Assembly (NCBI RefSeq): GCF_032854445.1
Contig: NC_088301.1
Coordinates: 62,001 to 126,000, forward strand
Source of the DNA: Liolophura sinensis
Lineage: Eukaryota; Mollusca; Polyplacophora; Chitonida; Chitonidae
Reading direction: 5' to 3'
DNA: 64,000 nucleotides
Every line of letters begins with the position of its first letter. The stretch's first letter is position 1. Shown one piece after another: positions 1-11,020 of the stretch. The notes under the pieces are model-generated. The model ran no database searches, was not told the origin of the DNA, and saw only the letters and a program-made list of their open reading frames with translations. Both the position numbers and the translations under genes were made by a program.

Positions 1-274
1 TCATTGTGTGCCCAGACTTTGCACCATCCCTAAAATATTTGGTGGGTACATCTGCGATGTGGTTTGCATTGGCATGGAACTTGATTGAGCAGTTTTAAAA
101 CTTTTATGTGCTATATTTTCCCCACATATCCGATTTGTCTAAATATCGACAAAAATGCTCTGTGGTTGAGGGTAGTGCAGGTGTATGAGTAAGCTGGAAC
201 AAACACGGACAACGTTTCATCACTCCTGGCTTTTGAAATGTCTCTTTTTGGGGCTGACATTGGACAAATCCAAT

Positions 275-412
275 TACCACACAGACCGTTGTTGAGTATA
301 CTGGAGATTTGTGACAAGGCATGGTTGCGAGAATTGAGTGTTACATAGCACACTAGAGACAAAACAAGTGTTAGCAGAGCGTGGTTTCGATCCACGGACC
401 TCTGGGTTATGG
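275..412 (-). repeat. Internal paralogous segment A (iMet 3' half plus flank), example in U1
   Basis: This stretch covers the 3' flank of the tRNA-iMet gene and the 3' half of the gene itself. It aligns along its length with 694-831 of the same unit. Both share the block CTGGAGA, then TGTGAC or TGGTGAC, a run ending in GAGACAAAACAAG, and TCCACGGACCTCTGG at the tRNA. The pair recurs in every unit, so the duplication is older than the array's amplification. Confidence 0.7.
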
Positions 413-443
413 GCCCAGCACGCTTCCACTGCGCCACTCTGCT
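372..443 (-). tRNA. tRNA-iMet (CAT), U1
   Basis: Initiator methionine tRNA, 72 nt without CCA, which starts translation in the cytosol. The cloverleaf is complete: a 7-bp acceptor stem beginning with the A1:U72 pair, a D arm, anticodon loop CCCATAA with C33, and an anticodon stem closed by three G:C pairs. The T-loop is ATCGAAA (A54 and A60). These are the hallmarks that separate animal initiators from elongator tRNA-Met. A- and B-box regions are intact. A T4 Pol III terminator lies about 8 nt past the 3' end (AAAA at 361-364 on the plus strand). It is divergent to the tRNA-Gly gene at 610. This copy is the array consensus. Confidence 0.96.
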
Positions 444-609
444 GTTAAAAGAAAGGATCTGAGCTATACACAACACAATCACTACCGGCACAATTGCATC
501 TGATCAAAACAAGCCCGTGTTTGGCCAAAAAGTGCCAAACAAGAAACGCCAGATACTACTAGGAGGGTTCAAATAAACCTCTTGGCTGGATCTCACATCC
601 TATAAGATT

Positions 610-681
610 GCGTCGGTGGTGTAATGGTCAGCATGGTTGCCTTCCAAGCAGTCGATCCGGGTTAGATTCCCGGCCGACGCA
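610..681 (+). tRNA. tRNA-Gly (TCC), U1, B-box variant
   Basis: Glycine tRNA, 72 nt including discriminator A73. It has acceptor GCGTCGG/CCGACGC, anticodon loop CTTCCAA (anticodon TCC, reading GGA/GGG) and T-arm CCGGG/CCCGG. A T4 terminator follows at 689-692. This copy has T-loop TTAGATT in place of TTCGATT, so the invariant C56 of the B box is A. C56 is needed for TFIIIC binding and for the G19:C56 tertiary pair, so this copy is probably weak or silent. The same change is in U11, U15 and U24. Confidence 0.85.
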
Positions 682-693
682 CCAAGTCTTTTA

Positions 694-831
694 TCACACG
701 GACAGTTGCTCAAAAAACTGGAGAATGGTGACCCGCCATCGTTGCGGCAGTGGAATTTTACACAGCACAGTAGAGACAAAACAAGCGTGAGAAAGGCGTC
801 GTTTCCATCCACGGACCTCTGGCTTATGAAC
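694..831 (-). pseudogene. Decayed tRNA-iMet 3' half with flank (segment B), example in U1
   Basis: This is a diverged copy of segment A. It keeps a recognisable T-arm, variable loop and 3' anticodon arm of the initiator tRNA (TCCACGGACCTCTGG, then TTATG) but loses the anticodon stem partner, D arm and 5' acceptor strand. It cannot fold as a tRNA. It starts just after the tRNA-Gly terminator. Equivalent sequence is present about 84 bp downstream of the tRNA-Gly start in all 31 units, with small deletions in U6, U8 and U21 (16 bp at its edge) and in U29-U31 (4 bp). Confidence 0.65.
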
Positions 832-853
832 ACACACCCCCAACACAACTTAC

Positions 854-1209
854 GTTTTTCGGGAGGGACGAATGTAATTCCCTGTAATTTAGGCTGTAAA
901 GTCTTTTTTATTTGCTGCCAGTCTGCAGATTTTCTTCTACAGGTATCAAAATGATGGAAATTGTCTAAGCTGTGAGCGGGTATGAGTTTTAATGATGAAA
1001 GTTTGAAATTCTGGGCGAGAAGACACAAGGAGACAGGTGGTGATGAGGCTGCGAGTGACGCCTCCTTGACGTTGCTAGGCACACCTATGCTGCCGGCATA
1101 GAAAGGTCCAGGATTTTCACCGTTAACCTGGGTCAAGATTTTTATGGCTTCTTTCTCACAGACTGGGCTAGGCATGCACCAAAGCTTATTGGCCACGAAG
1201 TTTTTGGGA
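854..1209 (-). other. Open spacer block flanked by splice-like signals (exon-like), example in U1
   Basis: On the minus strand this 356-nt block stays open for 118 codons. It begins after GAAGCTCAG, with a branch-point-like TGTTAAC about 24 nt upstream, and ends at AAAAAC followed by GTAAGT, a strong 5' splice-site match. The peptide contains NKLWCMPSPVCEKEA near its start and ADWQQIKKTLQPKLQG near its end. It resembles no family I can name. The block recurs in nearly all units with only conservative or single-residue differences; U17 has a 1-bp insertion near its 5' end. Openness among near-identical repeats is weak evidence, so it may be a fossil host exon trapped in the spacer or chance. 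No function is assigned. Confidence 0.3.
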
Positions 1210-1674
1210 CTGAGCTTCAGCGCTAAATGTTAACATTGTCGCTGAGGGAAAATAATGGAGGTGCGTGGCCTGTACTGACACTTGTGCCAAAACACGTAAT
1301 GTGTCATTGTGTGCCCAGACTTTGCACCATCCGTAAAATATTTGGTGGGTACATCTGCGATGTGGTTTGCATTGGCATGGAACTTGATTGAGCAGTTTTA
1401 AAACTTTTATGTGCTATATTTTCCCCACATATCCGATTTGTCTAAATATCGACAAAAATGCTCTGTGGTTGAGGGTAGTACGGGTGTATGAGTAAGCTGG
1501 AACAAACACGGACAACGTTTCATCACTCCTGGCTTTTGAAATGTCTCTTTTTGGGGCTGACATTGGACAAATCCAATTACCACACAGACCGTTGTTGAGT
1601 ATACTGGAGATTTGTGACAAGGCATGGTTGCGAGAATTGAGTGTTACATAGCACACTAGAGACAAAACAAGTGT

Positions 1675-1746
1675 TAGCAGAGCGTGGTTTCGATCCACGG
1701 ACCTCTGGGTTATGGGCCCAGCACGCTTCCACTGCGCCACTCTGCT
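1675..1746 (-). tRNA. tRNA-iMet (CAT), U2
   Basis: No change from the U1 consensus seen; T4 terminator present on the minus strand just past the 3' end. Confidence 0.96.
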
Positions 1747-1912
1747 GTTAAAAGAAAGGATCTGAGCTATACACAACACAATCACTACCGGCACAATTGC
1801 ATCTGATCAAAACAAGCCCGTCTTTGGCCAAAAAGTGCCAAACAAGAAACGCCAGATACTACTAGGAGGGTTCAAATAAACCTCTTGGCTGGATCTCACA
1901 TCCTATAAGATT

Positions 1913-1984
1913 GCGTCGGTGGTGTAATGGTCAGCATGGTTGCCTTCCAAGCAGTCGATCCGGGTTCGATTCCCGGCCGACGCA
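1913..1984 (+). tRNA. tRNA-Gly (TCC), U2
   Basis: This is the array consensus for tRNA-Gly: T-loop TTCGATT with C56, all stems paired (wobbles at the top of the anticodon stem), anticodon TCC, and a TATTTTA terminator about 7 nt downstream. Confidence 0.97.
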
Positions 1985-2977
1985 CCAAGTATTTTATCAC
2001 ACGGACAGTTGCTCAATAAACTGGAGAATGGTGACCCGCCATCGTTGCGGCGGTGGAATTTTACACAGCACAGTAGAGACAAAACAAGCGTGAAAAAAGC
2101 GTCGTTTCCATCCACGGACCTCTGGCTTATGAACACACACCCCCAACACAACTTACGTTTTTCGGGAGGGACGAATGTAATTCCCTGTAATTTAGGCTGT
2201 AAAGCCTTTTTTATTTGCTGCCAGTCTGCAGATTTTCTTCTACAGGTATCAAAATGATGGAAATTGTCTAAGCTGTGAACGGGTATGAGTTTTAATGATG
2301 AAAGTTTGAAATTCTGGGCGAGAAGACACAAGGAGACAGGTGGTGATGAGGCTGCGAGTGACGTCTCCTTGACGTTGCTAGGCACACCTATGCTGCCGGC
2401 ATAGAAAAGTCCAGGATTTTCACCGTTAACCTGGGTCAAGATTTTTATGGCTTCTTTCTCACAGACTGGGCTAGGCATGCACCAAAGCTTATTGGCCACG
2501 AAATTTTTGGGACTGAGCTTCAGCGCAAAATGTTAACATTGTCGCTGAGGGAAAATAATGGAGGTGTGTGGCCTGTACTGACACTTGTGCCAAAACACGT
2601 AATGTGTCATTGTGTGCCCAGACTTTGCACCATCCGTAAAATATTTGGTGGGTACATCTGCGATGTGGTTTGCATTGACATGGAACTTGATTGAGCAGTT
2701 TTAAAACTTTTATGTGCTATATTTTCCCCACATATCCGATTTGTCTAAATATCGACAAAAATGCTCTGTGGTTGAGGGTAGTACGGGTGTATGAGTAAGC
2801 TGGAACAAACACGGACAACGTTTCATCACTCCTGGCTTTTGAAATGTCTCCTTTTCGGGCTAACATTGGCCAAATCCAATTACCACACAGACCGTTGTTG
2901 AGTATACTGGAGATTTGTGACAAGGCATGGTTGCGAGAATTGAGTGTTACATAGCACACTAGAGACAAAACAAGTGT

Positions 2978-3049
2978 TAGCAGAGCGTGGTTTCGATCCA
3001 CGGACCTCTGGTTTATGGGCCCAGCACGCTTCCACTGCGCCACTCTGCT
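2978..3049 (-). tRNA. tRNA-iMet (CAT), U3, anticodon-stem variant
   Basis: Base 39 is A instead of C. This opens the closing G31:C39 pair of the anticodon stem, one of the three G:C pairs typical of initiators. Other arms are intact, so function may be reduced. Confidence 0.8.
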
Positions 3050-3215
3050 GTTAAACAAAAGGGTCTGCGCTATACACAACACAATCACTACCGGCACAAT
3101 TGCATCTGATCAAAACAAGCCCGTCTTTGGCCAAAAAGTGCCAAACAAGAAACGCCAGATACTACTAGGAGGGTTCAAATAAACCTCTTGGCTGGATCTC
3201 ACATCCTATAAGATT

Positions 3216-3286
3216 GCGTCGGTGGTGTGATGGTCAGCATGGTTGCCTTCCAAGCAGTCGATCCGGGTTCGATTCCCGCCGTCGCA
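3216..3286 (+). pseudogene. tRNA-Gly-like, U3, broken 3' half
   Basis: The copy is 71 nt. One G is missing at the T-stem/acceptor junction and the acceptor 3' strand reads CCGTCGC, so the T stem and acceptor stem cannot both pair. The D loop has GTGATGG. The anticodon is still TCC and the T4 terminator is present. Probably a pseudogene. Confidence 0.75.
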
Positions 3287-4279
3287 CCAAGTCTTTTATC
3301 ACACGGACAGTTGCTCAATAAACTGGAGAATGGTGACCCGCCATCGTTGCGGCAGTGGAATTTTACACAGCACAGTAGAGACAAAACAAGCGTGAGAAAG
3401 GCGTCGTTTCCATCCACGGACCTCTGGCTTATGAACACACACCCCCAACACAACTTACGTTTTTCGGGAGGGACGAATGTAATTCCCTGTAATTTAGGCT
3501 GTAAAGTCTTTTTTATTTGCTGCCAGTCTGCAGATTTTCTTCTACAGGTATCAAAATGATGGAAATTGTCTAAGCTGTGAGCGGGTATGAGTTTTAATGA
3601 TGAAAGTTTGAAATTCTGGGCGAGAAGACACAAGGAGACAGGTGGTGATGAGGCTGCGAGTGACGTCTCCTTGACGTTGCTAGGCACACCTATGCTGCCG
3701 GCATAGAAAGGTCCAGGATTTTCACCGTTAACCTGGGTCAAGATTTTTATGGCTTCTTTCTCACAGACTGGGCTAGGCATGCACCAAAGCTTATTGGCCA
3801 CGAAGTTTTTGGGACTGAGCTTCAGCGCTAAATGTTAACATTGTCGCTGAGGGAAAATAATGGAGGTGCGTGGCCTGTACTGACACTTGTGCCAAAACAC
3901 GTAATGTGTCATTGTGTGCCCAGACTTTGCACCATCCCTAAAATATTTGGTGGGTACATCTGCGATGTGGTTTGCATTGGCATGGAACTTGATTGAGCAG
4001 TTTTAAAACTTTTATGTGCTATATTTTCCCCACATATCCGATTTGTCTAAATATCGACAAAAATGCTCTGTGGTTGATGCTAGTACGGGAGTATGAGTAA
4101 GCTGGAACAAACACGGACAACGTTTCATCACTCCTGGCTTTTGAAATGTCTCTTTTTGGGGCTGACATTGGCCAAATCCAATTACCACACAGACCGTTGT
4201 TGAGTATACTGGAGATTTGTGACAAGGCATGGTTGCGAGAATTGAGTGTTACATAGCACAATAGAGACAAAACAAGTGT

Positions 4280-4351
4280 TAGCAGAGCGTGGTTTCGATC
4301 CACGGACATCTGGGTTATGGGCGCAGCACGCTTCCACTGCGCCACTCTGCT
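4280..4351 (-). tRNA. tRNA-iMet (CAT), U4, anticodon-stem variant
   Basis: G30 is C, giving a C:C mismatch with C40 in the anticodon stem, and position 45 is T. The same pair of changes is in U19, so the two units share descent. Confidence 0.75.
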
Positions 4352-4517
4352 GCTAAACAAAAGGGTCTGCGCTATACACAACACAATCACTACCGGCACA
4401 ATTGCATCTGATCAAAACAAGCCCGTCTTTGGCCAAAAATTGCCAAACAAGAAACGCCAGATACTACTAGGAGGGTTCAAATAAACCTCTTGGCTGGATC
4501 TCACATCCTATAAGATT

Positions 4518-4589
4518 GCGTCGGTGGTGTAATGGTCAGCATGGTTGCCTTCCAAGCAGTCGATCCGGGTTCGATTCCCGGCCGACGCA
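4518..4589 (+). tRNA. tRNA-Gly (TCC), U4
   Basis: No change from the U2 consensus seen; T4 terminator present. Confidence 0.96.
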
Positions 4590-5530
4590 CCAAGTCTTTT
4601 ATCACACGGACAGTTGCTCAATAAACTGGAGAATGGTGACCCGCCATCGTTGCGGCAGTGGAATTTTACACAGCACAGTAGAGACAAAACAAGCGTGAAA
4701 AAAGCGTCGTTTCCATCCACGGACCTCTGGCTTATGAACACACACCCTCAACACAACTTACGTTTTTCGGGAGGGACGAATGTAATTCCCTGTAATTTAG
4801 GCTGTAAAGTCATTTTTATTTGCTGCCAGTCTGCAGATTTTCTTCTACATTTATCAAAATGATGGAAATTGTCTAAGCTGTGAGCGGGTATGAGTTTTAA
4901 TGATGAAAGTTTGAAATTCTGGGCGAGAAGACACAAGGAGACAGGTGGTGATGAGGCTGCGAGTGACGCCTCCTTGACGTTGCTAGGCACACCTATGCTG
5001 CCGGCATAGAAAGGTCCAGGATTTTCACCGTTAACCTGGGTCAAGATTTTTATGGCTTCTTTCTCACAGACTGGGCTAGGCATGCACCAAAGCTTATTGG
5101 CCACGAAATTTTTGGGACTGAGCTTCAGCGCTAAATGTTAACATTGTCGCTGAGGGAAAATAATGGAGGTGCGTGGCCTGTAGTGACACTTGTATATTTG
5201 GTGGGTACATCTGCGATGTGGTTTGCATTGGCATGGAACTTGATTGAGCAGTTTTAAAACTTTTATGTGCTATATTTTCCCCACATATCCGATTTGTCTA
5301 AATATCGACAAAAATGCTCTGTGGTTGATGCTAGTACGGGAGTATGAGTAAGCTGGAACAAACACGGACAACGTTTCATCACTCCTGGCTTTTGAAATGT
5401 CTCTTTTTGGGGCTGACATTGGACAAATCCAATTACCACACAGACCGTTGTTGAGTATACTGGAGATTTGTGACAAGGCATGGTTGCGAGAATTGAGTGT
5501 TACATAGCACATTAGAGACAAAACAAGTGT

Positions 5531-5602
5531 TAGCAGAGCGTGGTTTCGATCCACAGACCTCTGGGTTATGGGCCCAGCACGCTTCCACTGCGCCACTCTG
5601 CT
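5531..5602 (-). tRNA. tRNA-iMet (CAT), U5
   Basis: One T-stem change (C49 to T) leaves a U:G wobble with G65. All else is consensus. A 52-bp spacer deletion at about 5,191 precedes this copy. Confidence 0.92.
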
Positions 5603-5768
5603 GTTAAACGAAAGAGTCTGCGCTATACACAACACAATCACTACCGGTACAATTGCATCTGATCAAAACAAGCCCGTGTTTGGCCAAAAAGTGCCAAACA
5701 AGAAACGCCAGATACTACTAGGAGGGTTCAAATAAACCTCTTGGCTGGATCTCACATCCTAAAAGATT

Positions 5769-5840
5769 GCGTCGGTGGTGTAATGGTCAGCATGGTTGCC
5801 TTCCAAGCAGTCGATCCGGGTTCGATTCCCGGCCGACGCA
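5769..5840 (+). tRNA. tRNA-Gly (TCC), U5
   Basis: Gene body is consensus; T4 terminator present. The base at -8 differs from most units (AAAAGATT before the gene). Confidence 0.96.
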
Positions 5841-6833
5841 CCAAGTCTTTTATCACACGGACAGTTGCTCAATAAACTGGAGAATGGTGACCCGCCATCG
5901 TTGCGGCAGTGGAATTTTACACAGCACAGTAGAGACAAAACAAGCGTAAGAAAAGCGTCGTTTCCATCCACGGACCTCTGGCTTATGAACACACACCCCC
6001 AACACAACTTACGTTTTTCGGGAGGGACGAATGTAATTCCCTGTAATTTAGGCTGTAAAGTCTTTTTTATTTGCTGCCAGTCTGCAGATTTTCTTCTACA
6101 TTTATCAAAATGATGGAAATTGTCTAAGCTGTGAGCGGGTATGAGTTTTAATGATGAAAGTTTGAAATTCTGGGCGAGAAGACACAAGGAGACAGGTGGT
6201 GATGAGGCTGCGAGTGACGTCTCCTTGACGTTGCTAGGCACACCTATGCTGCCGGCATAGAAAGGTCCAGGATTTTCACCGTTAACCTGGGTCAAGATTT
6301 TTATGGCTTCTTTCTCACAGACTGGGCTAGGCATGCACCAAAGCTTATTGGCCACGAAATTTTTGGGACTGAGCTTCAGCGCAAAATGTTAACATTGTCG
6401 CTGAGGGAAAATAATGGAGGTGTGTGGCCTGTAGTGACACTTGTGCCAAAACACGTAATGTGTCATTGTGTGCTCAGACTTTGCACCATCCGTAAAATAT
6501 TTGGTGGGTACATCTGCGATGTGGTTTGCATTGACATGGAACTTGATTGAGCAGTTATAAAACTTTTATGTGCTATATTTTCCCCACATATCCGATTTGT
6601 CTAAATATCGACAAAAATGCTCTGTGGTTGAGGGTAGTACGGGTGTATGAGTAAGCTGGAACAAACACGGACAACGTTTCATCACTCCTGGCTTTTGAAA
6701 TGTCTCTTTATGGGGCTGACATTGGACAAATCCAATTACCACACAGACCGTTGTTGAGTATACTGGAGATTTGTGACAAGGCATGGTTGCGAGAATTGAG
6801 TGTTACATAGCACACTAGAGACAAAACAAGTGT

Positions 6834-6905
6834 TAGCAGAGCGTGGTTTCGATCCACGGACCTCTGGGTTATGGGCCCAGCACGCTTCCACTGCGCCACT
6901 CTGCT
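6834..6905 (-). tRNA. tRNA-iMet (CAT), U6
   Basis: Consensus gene body. The upstream region carries AGCTTTAC where most units have AGCTATAC or CGCTATAC, a marker shared with U8. Confidence 0.96.
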
Positions 6906-7071
6906 GTTAAACGAAAGGATCTGAGCTTTACACAACACAATCACTACCGGCACAATTGCATCTGATCAAAACAAGCCCGTCTTTGGCCAAAAAGTGCCAA
7001 ACAAGAAACGCCAGATACTACTAGGAGGGTTCAAATAAACCTCTTGGCTGGATCTCACATCCTATAAGATT

Positions 7072-7143
7072 GCGTCGGTGGTGTAATGGTCAGCATGGTT
7101 GCCTTCCAAGCAGTCGATCCGGGTTCGATTCCCGGCCGACGCA
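7072..7143 (+). tRNA. tRNA-Gly (TCC), U6, terminator deleted
   Basis: The gene body is consensus. A 16-bp deletion right after GCACC removes the usual T4 terminator. The next TTTT is about 60 nt downstream (GGAATTTTACAC), so the precursor should have a long 3' trailer. Confidence 0.92.
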
Positions 7144-8120
7144 CCGGACAGTTGCTCAATAAACTGGAGAATGGTGACCCGCCATCGTTGCGGCAGTGGA
7201 ATTTTACACAGCACAGTAGAAACAAAACAAGCGTAAGAAAAGCGTCGTTTCCATCCACGGACCTCTGGCTTATGAACACACACCCCCAACACAACTTACG
7301 TTTTTCGGGAGGGACGAATGTAATTCCCTGTAATTTAGGCTGTAAAGTCTTTTTTATTTGCTGCCAGTCTGCAGATTTTCTTCTACATTTATCAAAATGA
7401 TGGAAATTGTCTAAGCTGTGAGCGGGTATGAGTTTTAATGATGAAAGTTTGAAATTCTGGGCGAGAAGGCACAAGGAGACAGGTGGTGATGAGGCTGCGA
7501 GTGACGCCTCCTTGACGTTGCTAGGCACACCTATGCTGCCGGCATAGAAAGGTCCAGGATTTTCAACGTTAACCTGGGTCAAGATTTTTATGGCTTCTTT
7601 CTCACAGACTGGGCTAGGCATGCACCAAAGCTTATTGGCCACGAAGTTTTTGGGACTGAGCTTCAGCGCTAAATGTTAACATTGTCGCTGAGGGAAAATA
7701 ATGGAGGTGCTTGGCCTGTAGTGACACTTGTGCCAAAACACGAAATGTGTCATTGTGTGCCCAGACTTTGCACCATCCGTAAAATATTTGGTGGGTACAT
7801 CTGCGATGTGGTTTGCATTGACATGGAACTTGATTGAGCAGTTATAAAACTTTTATGTGCTATATTTTCCCCACATATCCGATTTGTCTAAATATCGACA
7901 AAAATGCTCTGTGGTTGAGGGTAGTACGGGTGTATGAGTAAGCTGGAACAAACACGGACAACGTTTCATCACTCCTGGCTTTTGAAATGTCTCTTTTTGG
8001 GGCTGACATTGGACAAATCCAATTACCACACAGACCGTTGTTGAGTATACTGGGGATTTGTGACAAGGCATGGTTGCGAGAATTGAGTGTTACATAGCAC
8101 ACTAGAGACAAAACAAGTGT

Positions 8121-8192
8121 TAGCAGAGCGTGGTTTCGATCATTGGACCTCTGGTTTATGGGCCCAGCACGCTTCCACTGCGCCACTCTGCT
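8121..8192 (-). pseudogene. tRNA-iMet-like, U7, T stem destroyed
   Basis: Three adjacent changes turn the 5' T-stem strand CGTGG into CAATG, leaving only the outer pairs with CCACG. Base 39 is also A, opening the anticodon stem. Probably not functional. The identical copy is in U9, and the same T-stem change is in U22. Confidence 0.75.
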
Positions 8193-8358
8193 GTTAAACG
8201 AACGGGTCTGCGCTATACACAACACAATCACTACCGGCACAATTGCATCTGATCAAAACAAGCCCGTCTTTGGCCAAAAAGTGCCAAACAAGAAACGCCA
8301 GATACTACTAGGAGGGTTCAAATAAACCTCTTGGCTGGATCTCACATCCTATAAGATT

Positions 8359-8430
8359 GCGTCGGTGGTGTAATGGTCAGCATGGTTGCCTTCCAAGCAG
8401 TCGATCCGGGTTCGATTCCCGGCCGACGCA
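8359..8430 (+). tRNA. tRNA-Gly (TCC), U7, weak terminator
   Basis: Gene body is consensus. The terminator tract is TCTTTCATC, only three T, so Pol III read-through is likely. Confidence 0.93.
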
Positions 8431-9423
8431 CCAAGTCTTTCATCACACGGACAGTTGCTCAATAAACTGGAGAATGGTGACCCGCCATCGTTGCGGCGGT
8501 GGAATTTTACACAGCACAGTAGAGACAAAACAAGCGTGAGAAAAGCGTCGTTTCCATCCACGGACCTCTGGCTTATGAACACACACCCCCAACACAACTT
8601 ACGTTTTTCGGGAGGGACGAATGTAATTCCCTGTAATTTAGGCTGTAAAGTCTTTTTTATTTGCTGCCAGTCTGCAGATTTTCTTCTACATTTATCAAAA
8701 TGATGGAAATTGTCTAAGCTGTGAGCGGGTATGAGTTTTAATGATGAAAGTTTGAAATTCTGGGCGAGAAGACACAAGGAGACAGGTGGTGATGAGGCTG
8801 CGAGTGACGTCTCCTTGACGTTGCTAGGCACACCTATGCTGCCGGCATAGAAAGGTCCAGGATTTTCACCGTTAACCTGGGTCAAGATTTTTATGGCTTC
8901 TTTCTCACAGACTGGGCTAGGCATGCACCAAAGCTTATTGGCCACGAAATTTTTGGGACTGAGCTTCAGCGCAAAATGTTAACATTGTCGCTGAGGGAAA
9001 ATAATGGAGGTGTGTGGCCTGTAGTGACACTTGTGCCAAAACACGTAATGTGTCATTGTGTGCTCAGACTTTGCACCATCCCTAAAATATTTGGTGGGTA
9101 CATCTGCGATGTGGTTTGCATTGACATGGAACTTGATTGAGCAGTTATAAAACTTTTATGTGCTATATTTTCCCCACATATCCGATTTGTCTAAATATCG
9201 ACAAAAATGCTCTGTGGTTGAGGGTAGTACGGGTGTATGAGTAAGCTGGAACAAACACGGACAACGTTTCATCACTCCTGGCTTTTGAAATGTCTCTTTA
9301 TGGGGCTGACATTGGACAAATCCAATTACCACACAGACCGTTGTTGAGTATACTGGAGATTTGTGACAAGGCATGGTTGCGAGAATTGAGTGTTACATAG
9401 CACACTAGAGACAAAACAAGTGT

Positions 9424-9495
9424 TAGCAGAGCGTGGTTTCGATCCACGGACCTCTGGGTTATGGGCCCAGCACGCTTCCACTGCGCCACTCTGCT
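9424..9495 (-). tRNA. tRNA-iMet (CAT), U8
   Basis: Consensus gene body; duplicate of the U6 copy 2,590 bp upstream, sharing its flank markers. Confidence 0.96.
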
Positions 9496-9661
9496 GTTAA
9501 ACGAAAGGATCTGAGCTTTACACAACACAATCACTACCGGCACAATTGCATCTGATCAAAACAAGCCCGTCTTTGGCCAAAAAGTGCCAAACAAGAAACG
9601 CCAGATACTACTAGGAGGGTTCAAATAAACCTCTTGGCTGGATCTCACATCCTATAAGATT

Positions 9662-9733
9662 GCGTCGGTGGTGTAATGGTCAGCATGGTTGCCTTCCAAG
9701 CAGTCGATCCGGGTTCGATTCCCGGCCGACGCA
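9662..9733 (+). tRNA. tRNA-Gly (TCC), U8, terminator deleted
   Basis: Consensus gene body with the same 16-bp terminator deletion as U6. Confidence 0.92.
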
Positions 9734-10710
9734 CCGGACAGTTGCTCAATAAACTGGAGAATGGTGACCCGCCATCGTTGCGGCAGTGGAATTTTACACA
9801 GCACAGTAGAAACAAAACAAGCGTAAGAAAAGCGTCGTTTCCATCCACGGACCTCTGGCTTATGAACACACACCCCCAACACAACTTACGTTTTTCGGGA
9901 GGGACGAATGTAATTCCCTGTAATTTAGGCTGTAAAGTCTTTTTTATTTGCTGCCAGTCTGCAGATTTTCTTCTACATTTATCAAAATGATGGAAATTGT
10001 CTAAGCTGTGAGCGGGTATGAGTTTTAATGATGAAAGTTTGAAATTCTGGGCGAGAAGGCACAAGGAGACAGGTGGTGATGAGGCTGCGAGTGACGCCTC
10101 CTTGACGTTGCTAGGCACACCTATGCTGCCGGCATAGAAAGGTCCAGGATTTTCAACGTTAACCTGGGTCAAGATTTTTATGGCTTCTTTCTCACAGACT
10201 GGGCTAGGCATGCACCAAAGCTTATTGGCCACGAAGTTTTTGGGACTGAGCTTCAGCGCTAAATGTTAACATTGTCGCTGAGGGAAAATAATGGAGGTGC
10301 TTGGCCTGTAGTGACACTTGTGCCAAAACACGAAATGTGTCATTGTGTGCCCAGACTTTGCACCATCCGTAAAATATTTGGTGGGTACATCTGCGATGTG
10401 GTTTGCATTGACATGGAACTTGATTGAGCAGTTATAAAACTTTTATGTGCTATATTTTCCCCACATATCCGATTTGTCTAAATATCGACAAAAATGCTCT
10501 GTGGTTGAGGGTAGTACGGGTGTATGAGTAAGCTGGAACAAACACGGACAACGTTTCATCACTCCTGGCTTTTGAAATGTCTCTTTTTGGGGCTGACATT
10601 GGACAAATCCAATTACCACACAGACCGTTGTTGAGTATACTGGGGATTTGTGACAAGGCATGGTTGCGAGAATTGAGTGTTACATAGCACACTAGAGACA
10701 AAACAAGTGT

Positions 10711-10782
10711 TAGCAGAGCGTGGTTTCGATCATTGGACCTCTGGTTTATGGGCCCAGCACGCTTCCACTGCGCCACTCTGCT
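10711..10782 (-). pseudogene. tRNA-iMet-like, U9, T stem destroyed
   Basis: Carries the same T-stem and base-39 changes as U7, consistent with duplication of the U6-U7 pair. Confidence 0.75.
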
Positions 10783-10948
10783 GTTAAACGAACGGGTCTG
10801 CGCTATACACAACACAATCACTACCGGCACAATTGCATCTGATCAAAACAAGCCCGTCTTTGGCCAAAAAGTGCCAAACAAGAAACGCCACATACTACTA
10901 GGAGGGTTCAAATAAACCTCTTGGCTGGATCTCACATCCTATAAGATT

Positions 10949-11020
10949 GCGTCGGTGGTGTAATGGTCAGCATGGTTGCCTTCCAAGCAGTCGATCCGGG
11001 TTCGATTCCCGGCCGACGCA
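10949..11020 (+). tRNA. tRNA-Gly (TCC), U9, weak terminator
   Basis: Consensus body; only a T3 tract follows (TCTTTCATC), as in U7. Confidence 0.93.

Noticed and set aside
104-491. Minus-strand frames of 72 and 126 codons around tRNA-iMet
   Set aside because: The longer one runs straight through the initiator tRNA. Neither shows a protein motif, and both are broken or shortened in some units (for example U6, U8, U20, U26).
600-853. Minus-strand reading frame continuing through the antisense of tRNA-Gly (C-terminal part of a 198-codon frame)
   Set aside because: The C-terminal residues are simply the antisense of the tRNA gene and repeat in every unit. Only the part bounded by splice-like signals (854-1,209) is kept, as a low-confidence block.
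608-954. Plus-strand open frames of 60 and 105 codons starting at tRNA-Gly
   Set aside because: They translate the tRNA gene and segment B; recurrence in all units follows from the repeat, not from coding.
970-1060. C/D-box snoRNA suggested by two TGATGA motifs in the spacer
   Set aside because: No D box or terminal stem at a suitable distance; motif spacing does not fit.
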